Of a stretch of DNA of 64,000 bases, positions 24,210 to 33,490 are shown piece by piece. The notes under the pieces were generated by a model, which was not told the origin of the DNA, did no database searches, and saw nothing but the letters and a program-made list of their open reading frames with translations. Position numbers and translations under genes: made by a program. Source of the DNA: Streptococcus sanguinis SK49 (GTDB lineage Bacteria > Bacillota > Bacilli > Lactobacillales > Streptococcaceae); the NCBI RefSeq assembly GCF_000212815.1, contig NZ_GL890985.1, positions 583,162-647,161 on the forward strand. Direction: 5' to 3'. Positions within the stretch are counted from its first letter, which is position 1. Every line of letters begins with the position of its first letter.

Positions 24210-27200
24210 ATGCAAAGACAACGTTTTTCACTCCGTAAATACAAGTTCGGTTTGGCTTCTGTTCTGCTGGGGACTGCTCTGGTTTTTGGTGCTGGACAGG
24301 CTCAGGCGGATGAGCAGACGACAGCTAGTTCGTCAGGGCAAGGTCAGGCAACTGCCGCTGTGGTATCAGCGACTGAGCCTGCTTCTCAAGCAGCTACACC
24401 TGAGACTCAGCCGATAAGTCCAGCCCCTGTGGAGAAAGCAGCACCAGCTTCTTCTGAATCGGTAGCTTCAAGTACAGAGCAGGCTAGCCAGCCTTCTACG
24501 GCAGAGGCTAAGGAAGCAGCTGCAGCTCCTGTAGAAAAAGGAGCGACTTCTTCATCAGAAGAGGCTTCTTCAAGTGCTGAGAAAGTAACTCAGCCATCTG
24601 CCACAGAGACCAAGCCAACAGCTCCGGCTAGTCCGACTGTAGAGTCTCCGGCAGCCGCAAACTCAGACAAGCCAGCATCTAAACCTGATGCAGTAGCAGA
24701 GTCACCAACTTCTCGGGACGCTAAACCAAGCAGCATCAGTACCAATGAGATCATCAAGGTTCCTCAGACCTGGTCTCAAGGCTATAAAGGTCAAGGCCGT
24801 GTGGTAGCCATTATCGACTCAGGTCTGGATGTCCATCATGAGGTTCTGAAGATCTCTGACCCGTCAAAGGCCAAGTATCAGACAGAGGCGGCTTTGGAAG
24901 AGGCTAAGAAAAAGGCCGGTATTGACTACGGGAAATGGTACAACAACAAGGTTGTCTATGCCTATAACTATATCGACGGTGATGACAATGTCAAGGAAAA
25001 GAACAGTTACTCACATGGTATGCACGTCACAGGGATTACAGCGGGAAATCCCAACAAGAAAGCTCCTAATGATGAGTATGTCTATGGTGTTGCGCCAGAA
25101 GCACAAGTTATGTTTATGCGGGTCTTCTCAGACCGTCAACGCACAACTAGCGACGCTATCTATATCAAAGCCATTGATGATGCAGTAGCTCTGGGAGCTG
25201 ATACCATCAATATGAGTCTAGGCTCAGCAACAGGTTCGACGGTTGATGTCAGCCCTAGTCTGCAGGCGGCTATTGAGCGCGCTCGAGCTAAGGGAGTGAG
25301 TGTGATCATTGCGGCAGGTAATGACAACACCTTCGGAAGTGAATACTCTAAACCGCTGGTTGAAAATCCAGACTATGGTCTAGTTGGTAGTCCTTCAACA
25401 GCAGAAAGCTCTATCTCAGTCGCTTCTGTCAATAACACTGTTCTGACAGAGGAAGTCATGGAAGTTCGTGGTCTGGAAAAGAACGATAAGCTTTTGAACG
25501 GTCATTTCAGCTACTCCATGGGTGAAACAAATGCAACCTTTGAAAAGGGCAAGGAATATGAGTATGTCCATGTTGGTCTTGGTCGTGAAGAGGACTTTGC
25601 TGGTAAGGATCTGACAGGGAAGCTGGCTCTTATCCAGCGTGGTTCCTTTACCTTCGCTGAAAAGGTTAGAAATGCCATCAGCCATGGTGCTGTTGGTGCT
25701 CTAATCTACAATAATGTCGACGGAGCTAACCTAACGATGAGCCTGGACAGTGAATCTAAAAAGGTTCCGTCAGCCTTTATCAGCAAGGAATATGGAGAGG
25801 CTTTGGCAGCTGGTAATTACAAGGTGGTCTTTAATGGTCTTAAGGTCAATCGGCCGCATCCAGGAGCAGGTAGTCTGTCTGATTTCTCCAGTTGGGGTGT
25901 CACGACAGATGGCTTGCTCAAGCCAGATGTGACAGCACCAGGTGGCGATATTTACTCTTCGCTTAATGACAATACCTATGGCTCTATGAAGGGAACCAGT
26001 ATGGCTACGCCTCATGTGGCTGGTGTGGCGGCTCTGGTCAAGGAATATCTCCTTCAGCACTATCCAGACTTAACACCTGCCCAGAATGCCGATTTGGTTA
26101 AAGCCCTCATCATGTCAACAGCTAAGCTGCACGTCAACAAGGAAACTGGTGTCTACACCTCTCCGCGTCAGCAGGGTGCTGGTATTGTGGATACGGCAGC
26201 GGCTATTTCTACCGGCCTCTATGTGACAGGGGATAATCAATATCCTAGCGTTTCCTTGGGCAATGTTCAAGACAGCTTCACTTTTGATGTTACGGTTCAT
26301 AATATCACTGATAAGGACCGGACGCTGAAGATGATTGTCAATACCAACACAGATGCGGTCAAGGATGGCTACTTTACTCTGACACCTCGCAAACTAACCG
26401 AAACAGTCTGGCCAGAAGTTACTGTCAAGGCTCATAGCAGCCAGAAAGTGACGGTCAAGGTAAATACAGCTAAGTTTGCGGAAGAGTTGATCAAGCAGAT
26501 GCCGAATGGTTATTTCTTAGAAGGCTTTGTCCGCTTTGTCGATCCAGCAGATGATGGCGATGTGGTTAGTCTGCCATTCATGGGCTTCCGTGGGCAATTC
26601 CAAGATCTGCCAGCTGTAGAAAGACCAATCTATAATCTAGTCCAAGAAGGCAAGTCAGGCTTCTATTACCCAGTGCCAGAGGACAAGAGTATCCTATCTG
26701 ATGACAATGTCTCTTCCCTTGTGACAGAGTCAAGTGATACACTCTACTCTACCGGTCGAACAGCTGCTCGCAGCTCAATTGTACTGGGAACTGCAGAAAA
26801 TGCTGATGGTAAGCATGTGCTGCAGCTGGGAGCGGATGGTAAGATTCGTCTGGCCTTCTCACCTAATGGTGATGGTAATCAGGACAGCATCCAGTATCGG
26901 ACAGTTCTCTATCGCAATATCAATAATCTGACAGCTAGTGTCTATACGGCAGATGATAAGGACTATCGCTTCCCAATCTGGCAGAGCAGCACGATTAGAG
27001 AAGGCCGCAAGAACTATTATAGTGGACAGTCAGACAATCCTAAGTCCTACCTACTAGAAGATACATACTGGGATGGTCGTGACAGCAAGGGTGATAAGCT
27101 GGAAGATGGCCTCTATACCTATGTGGTTCGCTATACGCCAGATGTACCAGGTGCTAAAGAGCAGCAGATTAGCTTTAAGCTGCAGATCGATACGCAGAAA

Positions 27201-28730
27201 CCTTTGATTAGTTCAGGCTATATCAGTACCAAGGATGGTGCGGAAACCTTTACGGCTCGCAAGCCAAAAGATGTTGGAAACGGCGGTATTTTGAGAGAAC
27301 AGGTCTTCTATCTGCAGGCAGATGAAAAAGGGAAAGAGACCTATAAAGCCGTGGATGATTTTGGCGTTGAGCGTGATTACGAGCGTCGAGTTTACATCTC
27401 AGCCAATGCGGATGGCAGCTACACCTTGCCAAAAGGAGTGGACAAGTCTAAGATTTTCTATGTGGTAGAGGACTATGCAGGCAACCGTGATGCCATAGCT
27501 CTGTCAGACCTAGTCAGTGCTGAAAATGATGGTCGTATCCGTGTCGCTCTGGTAGATGCTAATACGCATCAAGATGTATCGTCGACCTTTGTCTATCGGA
27601 TCAAGGATAGCAAGGGCAAGTATGTCGAACTGGACAAGGGCAAGCAAATCAACGCTCTGCCATTTGGCCGCTATACAGCAGAGATCTTTACTTATGATAA
27701 GGATGGGCTTCGTTTCTACAGCGATCTGACTCAGGAGTTTGAGCTGACAGCCCAAGATAGCTTTAAGACGATTGAGTTTCTAGTCAAGAAGCTGGTCTTT
27801 GCACCGGTCAGCGTTGCCTTTGATCAAGCTGTTCCGAAGAATACCCAAGTGGTTCTCAAGAATAATAATGGCGATGCCTATACGCTTCCAGCAGAACTGT
27901 TTGGTAAGCATGCCTTCGGAAGATCTGTAGCAGCTGGATTCTACTCTGTCTTTGTCAACCTGCCGACTGGCTATGAGCTCTGGGAAAATGAGCCGACTGT
28001 CGAGGTCAAAGAAGGCAAGAATAACCTGCTGAAGCTGGGGGTTATCGTCAAGTCAGGCTTGCTGGCAGCTGTCAATCAGCAGTCTAGTCTGGTCGGCGCT
28101 GCTCAGTATTACAATGCTTCTGCAGCGAAGCGCACAGCCTACGACCAAGCATATCAAGCAGCCAAGGAAGCTTTGACAAGCAAACTGACCCAAGCGCAAG
28201 TTGATGACGTAAGAGCGAAACTAGAAACAGCATCTGCTAATCTAGATGGCAAGGACTCTGATATTGCTGCGGTTAAAGCGGCAGTAGAGGCTTATGCGGC
28301 TACCACTAAGACAGGTGCTTATGCCAATGCTAAGGATAGGAATCGCCGTGCTTATGACAAGGCATTCCAAGCAGTTGCTCTGCTCTTGGTGCAGGACAAG
28401 GTGACCCAGGAGCAAATCGATACAGCCCTAACTCAGCTGACTACAGCAGAGAAGAAGCTGGATGGTAAGGAGACTAACTTTACTAATCTCAAGAAGCTAG
28501 TCAATGATGAGGTACATTACCAAGCCATCAGCAATAAGTTTATCTATGCGACTGATACGGTGAAGGCGGCTTATCTAGAGGCTTATGCACAGGCTAAGGA
28601 AGTTTTAGCTAATCCAGGTGCTAGCCAGGAAGATGTCAAAGAAGCCATTGCCAACCTCAGAGCAGCCAAGAGAAAACTTGATGGCAGAAAGCCAAGAGTA
28701 GTAAAACCGAAAAAACCTAAACAAGTCTAA
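24210..28730 (+). CDS. Subtilisin-like surface serine protease (C5a-peptidase/PrtP type)
   Basis: This is a 1506-residue secreted S8 protease. Residues 1-34 are a signal peptide with a YSIRK-like motif (FSLRKYKFGLASVLLG) and a cleavage site near AQADE. Residues about 35-180 form a Ser/Ala/Pro/Glu-rich spacer. The catalytic triad is D203 (AIIDSGLD), H269 (SHGMHVTG) and S597 (GTSMATPHVAG). A PA domain is inserted at about 440-540. Fn3-like beta domains follow to about 1270, with NGDGNQD-type metal-binding loops, and then three helical FIVAR-like repeats (about 1275-1490). It ends KPRVVKPKKPKQV with no LPxTG, no membrane segment and no charged sorting tail, unlike most relatives. AAGGAGA lies before the start. 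It probably degrades host or matrix proteins. Confidence 0.93.
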   Translation: MQRQRFSLRKYKFGLASVLLGTALVFGAGQAQADEQTTASSSGQGQATAAVVSATEPASQAATPETQPISPAPVEKAAPASSESVASSTEQASQPSTAEAKEAAAAPVEKGATSSSEEASSSAEKVTQPSATETKPTAPASPTVESPAAANSDKPASKPDAVAESPTSRDAKPSSISTNEIIKVPQTWSQGYKGQGRVVAIIDSGLDVHHEVLKISDPSKAKYQTEAALEEAKKKAGIDYGKWYNNKVVYAYNYIDGDDNVKEKNSYSHGMHVTGITAGNPNKKAPNDEYVYGVAPEAQVMFMRVFSDRQRTTSDAIYIKAIDDAVALGADTINMSLGSATGSTVDVSPSLQAAIERARAKGVSVIIAAGNDNTFGSEYSKPLVENPDYGLVGSPSTAESSISVASVNNTVLTEEVMEVRGLEKNDKLLNGHFSYSMGETNATFEKGKEYEYVHVGLGREEDFAGKDLTGKLALIQRGSFTFAEKVRNAISHGAVGALIYNNVDGANLTMSLDSESKKVPSAFISKEYGEALAAGNYKVVFNGLKVNRPHPGAGSLSDFSSWGVTTDGLLKPDVTAPGGDIYSSLNDNTYGSMKGTSMATPHVAGVAALVKEYLLQHYPDLTPAQNADLVKALIMSTAKLHVNKETGVYTSPRQQGAGIVDTAAAISTGLYVTGDNQYPSVSLGNVQDSFTFDVTVHNITDKDRTLKMIVNTNTDAVKDGYFTLTPRKLTETVWPEVTVKAHSSQKVTVKVNTAKFAEELIKQMPNGYFLEGFVRFVDPADDGDVVSLPFMGFRGQFQDLPAVERPIYNLVQEGKSGFYYPVPEDKSILSDDNVSSLVTESSDTLYSTGRTAARSSIVLGTAENADGKHVLQLGADGKIRLAFSPNGDGNQDSIQYRTVLYRNINNLTASVYTADDKDYRFPIWQSSTIREGRKNYYSGQSDNPKSYLLEDTYWDGRDSKGDKLEDGLYTYVVRYTPDVPGAKEQQISFKLQIDTQKPLISSGYISTKDGAETFTARKPKDVGNGGILREQVFYLQADEKGKETYKAVDDFGVERDYERRVYISANADGSYTLPKGVDKSKIFYVVEDYAGNRDAIALSDLVSAENDGRIRVALVDANTHQDVSSTFVYRIKDSKGKYVELDKGKQINALPFGRYTAEIFTYDKDGLRFYSDLTQEFELTAQDSFKTIEFLVKKLVFAPVSVAFDQAVPKNTQVVLKNNNGDAYTLPAELFGKHAFGRSVAAGFYSVFVNLPTGYELWENEPTVEVKEGKNNLLKLGVIVKSGLLAAVNQQSSLVGAAQYYNASAAKRTAYDQAYQAAKEALTSKLTQAQVDDVRAKLETASANLDGKDSDIAAVKAAVEAYAATTKTGAYANAKDRNRRAYDKAFQAVALLLVQDKVTQEQIDTALTQLTTAEKKLDGKETNFTNLKKLVNDEVHYQAISNKFIYATDTVKAAYLEAYAQAKEVLANPGASQEDVKEAIANLRAAKRKLDGRKPRVVKPKKPKQV

Positions 28731-28748
28731 TTGGTTTTCAAGTCGGTT

Positions 28749-28783
28749 AAAAATCCCTTAAGTTGAAACTTGAGGGATTTTTC
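28749..28783 (+). terminator. Rho-independent terminator after the protease gene
   Basis: AAAAATCCCTTAAGTT and ACTTGAGGGATTTTT form a long stem around GAA, ending in T residues. Confidence 0.9.
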
Positions 28784-28792
28784 GATAAGTAT

Positions 28793-28821
28793 TTTACATT
28801 GACCCTATTTTCTGCTATAAT
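28793..28821 (+). promoter_or_regulatory. SigA promoter of the T-box-glyQS operon
   Basis: TTTACA (28793-28798), a 17-base spacer and TATAAT (28816-28821), directly upstream of the T-box leader. Confidence 0.8.
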
Positions 28822-28834
28822 CTTTTTTAGAAAG

Positions 28835-29010
28835 AATTCTCATTGTCTACTTTTTAGCGAGTTCGGGATAGTGTGAGCCGGATAGGGAAGCAGTGCAGAT
28901 GGCGCTTTCGGTTATAATTTTTAAAGTAATGAAGTAATAAATTAGGGTGGAACCGCGTCTTGACGCCCCTAGGTGAAATAGCCTAGGAGTGTCGGATGTG
29001 GTTCTTTTGC
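28835..29010 (+). promoter_or_regulatory. Glycine T-box riboswitch
   Basis: The leader has the T-box consensus AGGGTGGAACCGCG (28944-28957). The stem I region reads GCGAGTTCGGGATAGTG and GAGCCGGATAGGGAA, closely like remembered glycine leaders. The specifier is read as GGC (28901-28903) in GATGGCGC, a glycine codon. The terminator is the stem formed by GAACCGCG...CCCCTAGG (from about 28950) with CCTAGGAGTG...GTGGTTC, then TTTT (to about 29008). Uncharged tRNA-Gly would favour the antiterminator and allow transcription into the peptidase gene and glyQS. Confidence 0.9.
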
Positions 29011-29044
29011 GTACTGAGTCTATTGTTCGAAAGAAAGGAGATTC

Positions 29045-29806
29045 GTGGAGAACCTTTATCTTGTAAAAGACGAGAACCAATTAGCAGCTTTTCGAGATTT
29101 CGTCGCAAAGAATGCCGCAAAGTTGCAGGATTATCTGGCTTTTTTAAGAGACGAGTTTGCGGTTTATGATTTGCCGCAAGCCATCATTTGGTCCGATTTT
29201 GATTCTGCTACGCAGATCATTCGGGAAATTCCTGTACCAGCCTATACAAATGATAGGCGGATGGTTATGACTCCCGAATTGACGATTTGGAAAGATTTGT
29301 ATCTCCTTCAGTTAGAGAATTACGAGTCCTCTCACCAAACTCAAGCAATAGCAAACCACTATCAGTCTTTGTCTGAAAATTCTCTCTTGCAGATTGTGGG
29401 CCATGAGTTAGCTCATTGGTCGGAGCATTTTTTAGATGACTTTGATGGATACGGTGCCTATATCTGGTTTGAAGAAGGGATGGTTGAGTATATTAGCCGC
29501 AAGTATTTCTTTACAGATGAGGAATTTCGAGTGGAAAAAGCTTGTAATCAGTCTCTTGTTGAGCTCTTTCAGAAAAAGTACGGTTGGCACTCATTGAATG
29601 ATTTCGGCACTTCAACTTATCAAGGGAATTATGCTAGTATTTTTTACGAATACTGGCGCAGTTTTTTGACCGTCGACAAGCTAGTAGAAAATCTAGGCAG
29701 TGTGCAAGCGGTCTTTGATTCTTATCATCGGTGGGCAAACACGGATAAAACACTTCCCTTGTTGGATTGGTTCATACAGCAGAAAATAATAGACAAAGAG
29801 ATATAA
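29045..29806 (+). CDS. Predicted gluzincin-type metallopeptidase, first gene of the T-box operon
   Basis: I do not recognise a named family for this 253-residue protein. It contains a zincin motif H120-E-L-A-H124 (VGHELAHWSEHF), and 20 residues after the second His the pattern WFEEGMVEY, which matches the WxxEGxAxY glutamate motif of peptidase-MA-like gluzincins. There is no signal peptide or membrane span, so it should be cytoplasmic. The start is GTG 29045 with AAAGGAGA 4-11 bases before it. It lies directly behind the glycine T-box and about 200 bases before glyQ, so its expression should rise when charged tRNA-Gly is scarce. A role in releasing glycine from peptides is a tempting inference but unproven. 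Confidence 0.75.
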   Translation: MENLYLVKDENQLAAFRDFVAKNAAKLQDYLAFLRDEFAVYDLPQAIIWSDFDSATQIIREIPVPAYTNDRRMVMTPELTIWKDLYLLQLENYESSHQTQAIANHYQSLSENSLLQIVGHELAHWSEHFLDDFDGYGAYIWFEEGMVEYISRKYFFTDEEFRVEKACNQSLVELFQKKYGWHSLNDFGTSTYQGNYASIFYEYWRSFLTVDKLVENLGSVQAVFDSYHRWANTDKTLPLLDWFIQQKIIDKEI

Positions 29807-29826
29807 ACAAACTAAAGGAGTAACTA

Positions 29827-29892
29827 ATGTCCAAGAAACTTACCTTTCACCTCGCCAAAGTCAATTGCGAACCTAAAGGTTCGATTGACTAA
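29827..29892 (+). CDS. Short 21-codon ORF duplicating the start of glyQ
   Basis: The segment 29804-29851 is a near copy of the glyQ translation start (29983-30028): the same AAACAAACTAAAGGAGTAA ribosome-binding region, then ATG and the codons for MSKKLTF, which differ only at synonymous positions. The frame then departs (HLAKVNCEPKGSID) and stops at 29892, inside a hairpin. It could be a leader peptide or the scar of a duplication or insertion. Translation is plausible but unproven. Confidence 0.45.
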   Translation: MSKKLTFHLAKVNCEPKGSID

Positions 29893-29967
29893 CGACAACC
29901 GCTATGAGGCGGTTTGTCTAGGCGATGTACTAGCTTTTCAAAAGGGAAATAATCGTTCCCTTTTGAA
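29861..29967 (+). repeat. Three consecutive hairpins between the duplicated glyQ starts
   Basis: Hairpin 1 spans 29861-29888 (TCAAT..GAACC-TAAA-GGTTC.ATTGA). Hairpin 2 spans 29894-29918 (GACAACCGC/GCGGTTTGTC with one bulge). Hairpin 3 spans 29937-29967 (TTCAAAAGGGAA and its perfect 12-base complement). None ends in a T-run. The block is about 130 bases, bounded by two copies of the glyQ start, and looks like either an inserted small repeat or a structured regulatory region. Confidence 0.7.
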
Positions 29968-30006
29968 CGCTTCGCAAGAAATCTAAACAAACTAAAGGAG
30001 TAAATA

Positions 30007-30924
30007 ATGTCTAAGAAATTAACCTTTCAGGAAATTATCCTGACTCTACAACAGTTCTGGAATGACCAGGGCTGTATGCTCATGCAGGCTTATGATAATG
30101 AGAAGGGGGCGGGAACGATGAGTCCCTATACCTTCCTGCGGGCTATTGGACCAGAGCCTTGGAATGCGGCCTATGTAGAGCCGTCTCGCCGGCCGGCAGA
30201 TGGACGCTATGGGGAAAATCCCAACCGTCTTTACCAGCACCATCAATTTCAGGTGGTCATGAAGCCATCTCCAAGCAATATCCAAGAACTTTATTTGCAG
30301 TCTTTGGAACTCTTGGGCATCAATCCGCTGGAGCACGACATCCGCTTTGTTGAGGATAACTGGGAAAATCCTTCAACTGGCTCGGCTGGTCTGGGCTGGG
30401 AAGTTTGGCTGGATGGTATGGAAATTACTCAGTTCACCTACTTCCAGCAGGTCGGAGGTCTGCCAACTCAGCCGGTGACTGCTGAGGTGACTTATGGTCT
30501 GGAGCGTCTGGCTTCTTATATCCAAGAAGTGGACTCAGTTTACGACATTGAGTGGGCTGATGGTGTTAAGTACGGTGAAATTTTCACTCATCCTGAGTAT
30601 GAGCATTCTAAGTACAGTTTTGAGGTCAGCGACCAAGACTTGCTCTTGGGGAATTTTGAGAAGTTTGAAGCGGAAGCTAAGCGCTGTCTGGACGAGCATC
30701 TAGTGCACCCAGCCTATGACTATGTTCTCAAATGCTCGCATACTTTTAACCTCTTGGATGCGCGTGGAGCCGTATCTGTGACAGAGCGGGCTGGTTACAT
30801 TGCCCGTATTCGTAATCTGGCGCGTGTTGTGGCCAAGACCTTTGTGGCTGAGCGCAAGCGTCTGGGCTATCCACTTTTGGATGCAGAGACTCGCGAGAAA
30901 CTCTTGGCAGAGGAGGGAGAATAA
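30007..30924 (+). CDS. glyQ: Glycyl-tRNA synthetase alpha subunit
   Basis: GlyQ (305 residues) is the catalytic class II subunit of the alpha2beta2 bacterial glycyl-tRNA synthetase. Recognisable stretches are [16 protein letters not shown] near the N-terminus, [31 protein letters not shown] and [19 protein letters not shown]. Length is standard. The start has AAAGGAG 6 bases upstream. It lies in the T-box operon and is followed 2 bases later by glyS. Confidence 0.97.
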   Translation: MSKKLTFQEIILTLQQFWNDQGCMLMQAYDNEKGAGTMSPYTFLRAIGPEPWNAAYVEPSRRPADGRYGENPNRLYQHHQFQVVMKPSPSNIQELYLQSLELLGINPLEHDIRFVEDNWENPSTGSAGLGWEVWLDGMEITQFTYFQQVGGLPTQPVTAEVTYGLERLASYIQEVDSVYDIEWADGVKYGEIFTHPEYEHSKYSFEVSDQDLLLGNFEKFEAEAKRCLDEHLVHPAYDYVLKCSHTFNLLDARGAVSVTERAGYIARIRNLARVVAKTFVAERKRLGYPLLDAETREKLLAEEGE

Positions 30925-30926
30925 TC

Positions 30927-32966
30927 ATGGTAAAAAATTTATTAGTTGAATTAGGCTTGGAGGAAATGCCAGCCTATGTCGTGACACCGAGCATGAAGCA
31001 GCTGCGCGACAAGATGGGAGCCTTTCTGACAGACCATCGTCTGACCTTTGAGAAAATTGAAATGTTCTCTACACCTCGTCGTCTGGCGGTGCGCGTGGTT
31101 GGCTTGGCGGACAAGCAGTCTGATTTGACCGAAGATTTCAAAGGCCCTTCTAAGAAAATCGCGCTTGATGCTGATGGCAACTTTACCAAGGCTGCAGAAG
31201 GCTTTGTTCGTGGCAAGGGCTTGACGGTTGAGGACATTACTTTCCGCGAAATTAAGGGCGAAGAATACGTCTATGTGACCAAGGAAGAAATCGGCCGTCC
31301 GGTAGAAGAAATCATCCCAGCAGTAACGGAAGTTCTGCAAGCTTTGACCTTCCCTGTCAGCATGCACTGGGCCAACAACACCTTTGAATACATCCGCCCG
31401 GTCCACACCTTGACTGTGCTCTTAGATGAGCAGGCCTTTGACTTGGATTTCTTGGACATCAAGAGCGGCCGTACTAGCCGTGGACACCGTTTCTTGGGGA
31501 AAGAAACAGAGATTGCTTCAGCAGATTCCTATGAAGACGATCTACGGGCTCAGTTTGTCATTGCCAGTCCTCTTGAGCGGGGAGATATGATTGTCGAGCA
31601 GATTCGAGCACTGGAAGAGGAGCACGGGGTTTCTATCGAAATTGACGAAGACTTGCTCAATGAAGTGTTGAATCTGGTAGAATATCCAACTGCTTTCTTA
31701 GGTAATTTTGACGCCAAATACTTAGAGGTGCCTGAGGAAGTCTTGGTAACTTCCATGAAAGAGCACCAGCGTTACTTTGTTGTGCGCGATGCTGAAGGCA
31801 AACTTTTACCACACTTTATCTCTGTTCGCAATGGAAATGCAGAGCATTTAGAAAATGTCATCAAGGGAAATGAGAAAGTCTTGGTGGCTCGTCTGGAAGA
31901 TGGGGAATTCTTCTGGCGGGAAGACCAAAAACTAGCTATTGCCGACTTGGTTGAAAAGCTGAGCAATGTGACCTTCCACGAAAAGATTGGCTCTCTGGCA
32001 GAGCACATGGAGCGGACTGGCAAGATTGCTGCTCTCTTGGCGCAAGAAGCAGGATTGGATGCTGATGAGACAGCTGACTTGGCTCGTGCAGCGGCTATTT
32101 ATAAGTTTGACTTGCTGACTGGTATGGTTGGGGAATTTGATGAGTTGCAAGGTATCATGGGTGAGAAGTATGCTCTTCTGGCTGGTGAGAATGCTGCAGT
32201 TGCAGCTGCCATTCGGGAGCACTATATGCCGACTTCAGCCGATGGAGAATTGCCTGATACTAAGGTCGGTGCTGTCTTGTCTCTGGCTGATAAGCTGGAT
32301 ACCATTTTGTCTTTCTTCTCAGTTGGACTGATTCCGAGCGGTTCCAATGACCCTTATGCTCTGCGCCGTGCCACTCAGGGTGTCGTGCGTATCTTGGACA
32401 AGTTTGGCTGGAACATTGACTTGGCTCAGCTTCTTGGTCGACTTTACGAACTCAAGTTTGATAGCTTAAGCTATGACAATCAAGCGGCTGTGCTAGACTT
32501 CTTCCGTGCCCGCGTTGAGAAGATGATGGATCGCAGCATTCCAAAAGACATCGTGACGGCTGTTCTTCAAAGCACTCACTTTGTCGTACGTGATTTGGTA
32601 GAAACAGCTGCGCTTCTAGCAGAAAAAGCTCAGGAAGATAACTTCAAGTCAGCAGTCGAAAGCCTGTCTCGGGTCTTTAATCTAGCTGAGAAAGCCCAAG
32701 GGAAGACAGCTGTTAATCCGGCTCTCTTTGAAAATCAAGAGGAAAAAGACTTGGCTGCGGCCATTGAAGAAGTGGAACTGACATCTGACTTAGCTGCCGA
32801 TTTGGACCAACTCTTTGCTCTCAGTCCAGTTATTGATGCTTTCTTTGACCATACCATGGTCATGGCAGAAGATGAGACTGTGCGTAACAACCGCCTAGCA
32901 CTCCTTGCGTCTTTGACGGCCAAGGCTGGACAGCTGGCTCAGTTTAATCAGATTAATACCAAATAA
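30927..32966 (+). CDS. glyS: Glycyl-tRNA synthetase beta subunit
   Basis: GlyS (679 residues) is the tRNA-recognition subunit partnering GlyQ. Family stretches include [15 protein letters not shown] at the N-terminus, [21 protein letters not shown], the HD-like region [20 protein letters not shown], and [10 protein letters not shown]. The C-terminal part (about 580-670) is the anticodon-binding-like domain. The start is 2 bases after the glyQ stop, with GGAGGGAG as ribosome-binding site inside glyQ. Confidence 0.97.
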   Translation: MVKNLLVELGLEEMPAYVVTPSMKQLRDKMGAFLTDHRLTFEKIEMFSTPRRLAVRVVGLADKQSDLTEDFKGPSKKIALDADGNFTKAAEGFVRGKGLTVEDITFREIKGEEYVYVTKEEIGRPVEEIIPAVTEVLQALTFPVSMHWANNTFEYIRPVHTLTVLLDEQAFDLDFLDIKSGRTSRGHRFLGKETEIASADSYEDDLRAQFVIASPLERGDMIVEQIRALEEEHGVSIEIDEDLLNEVLNLVEYPTAFLGNFDAKYLEVPEEVLVTSMKEHQRYFVVRDAEGKLLPHFISVRNGNAEHLENVIKGNEKVLVARLEDGEFFWREDQKLAIADLVEKLSNVTFHEKIGSLAEHMERTGKIAALLAQEAGLDADETADLARAAAIYKFDLLTGMVGEFDELQGIMGEKYALLAGENAAVAAAIREHYMPTSADGELPDTKVGAVLSLADKLDTILSFFSVGLIPSGSNDPYALRRATQGVVRILDKFGWNIDLAQLLGRLYELKFDSLSYDNQAAVLDFFRARVEKMMDRSIPKDIVTAVLQSTHFVVRDLVETAALLAEKAQEDNFKSAVESLSRVFNLAEKAQGKTAVNPALFENQEEKDLAAAIEEVELTSDLAADLDQLFALSPVIDAFFDHTMVMAEDETVRNNRLALLASLTAKAGQLAQFNQINTK

Positions 32967-32988
32967 AAGGTAAGAGAGAGGTAGAGTC

Positions 32989-33246
32989 ATGGATCCTAAA
33001 AAAATTGCCCGTATTAATGAACTGGCTAAAAAGAAAAAAACGGAAGGCTTAACTGCTGAGGAAAAAGTGGAACAAGCCAAGCTTCGTGAAGAGTATATCG
33101 AGGGCTACCGTCGCTCTGTTCGCCACCACATTGAAGGCATCAAGATTGTTGATGAAGCTGGCAATGATATCACTCCTGAAAAATTGCGTCAAGTTCAGCG
33201 CGAGAAAGGCCTTCACGGCCGTAGTCTGGATGACCCAGAGTCTTAA
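32989..33246 (+). CDS. DUF896 family protein (YnzC-like)
   Basis: The 85-residue protein matches the UPF0291/DUF896 family of small helical proteins ([20 protein letters not shown], then [10 protein letters not shown]). Some Bacillus members are in an SOS-induced operon, but the function is unknown. It follows glyS by 22 bases, has AGAGAGG upstream, and is followed by a terminator, so it is the last gene of the glyQS operon. Confidence 0.9.
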   Translation: MDPKKIARINELAKKKKTEGLTAEEKVEQAKLREEYIEGYRRSVRHHIEGIKIVDEAGNDITPEKLRQVQREKGLHGRSLDDPES

Positions 33247-33264
33247 GTAGATATAAATATAAAT

Positions 33265-33315
33265 AAAAGAATCCCTCGCTAGGAAGCTAGAAAGTTCCTG
33301 TCGAGGGATTCTTTT
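33265..33315. terminator. Bidirectional terminator between convergent genes
   Basis: AAAAGAATCCCTCG (33265-33278) and CGAGGGATTCTTTT (33302-33315) are perfect complements. T-runs occur on both strands, serving the glyQS operon and the opposing membrane-protein operon, whose last stop codon lies at 33314. Confidence 0.92.
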
Positions 33316-33490
33316 ATTCTTGTTTACGTTTTTTCAAAATACGGAGAGCTACATAGATGCAGCTAGCGATGATTGCTACATCCAGCCAGAAAATCCAAGG
33401 CTCTGTGATACGGAAAAAGAAATAAGCAGCGATGGCAATAATGAGGCATAGAATCCCTAAATCCATTTTTTCTTTGAGATTGAGTCTCAT
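33314..33490 (-). CDS. Small membrane protein (58 residues)
   Basis: Reading the minus strand gives a 58-residue protein with two hydrophobic segments (LGILCLIIAIAAYFFF and FWLDVAIIASCIYVALRIL) and a basic end KKRKQE. Its start overlaps the end of the upstream DUF3278 gene by 4 bases, indicating coupled translation, and AGGAGG lies 9-14 bases before the ATG. It is the last gene of the XRE-regulated operon. Function unknown. Confidence 0.7.
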   Translation of the reverse strand: MRLNLKEKMDLGILCLIIAIAAYFFFRITEPWIFWLDVAIIASCIYVALRILKKRKQE

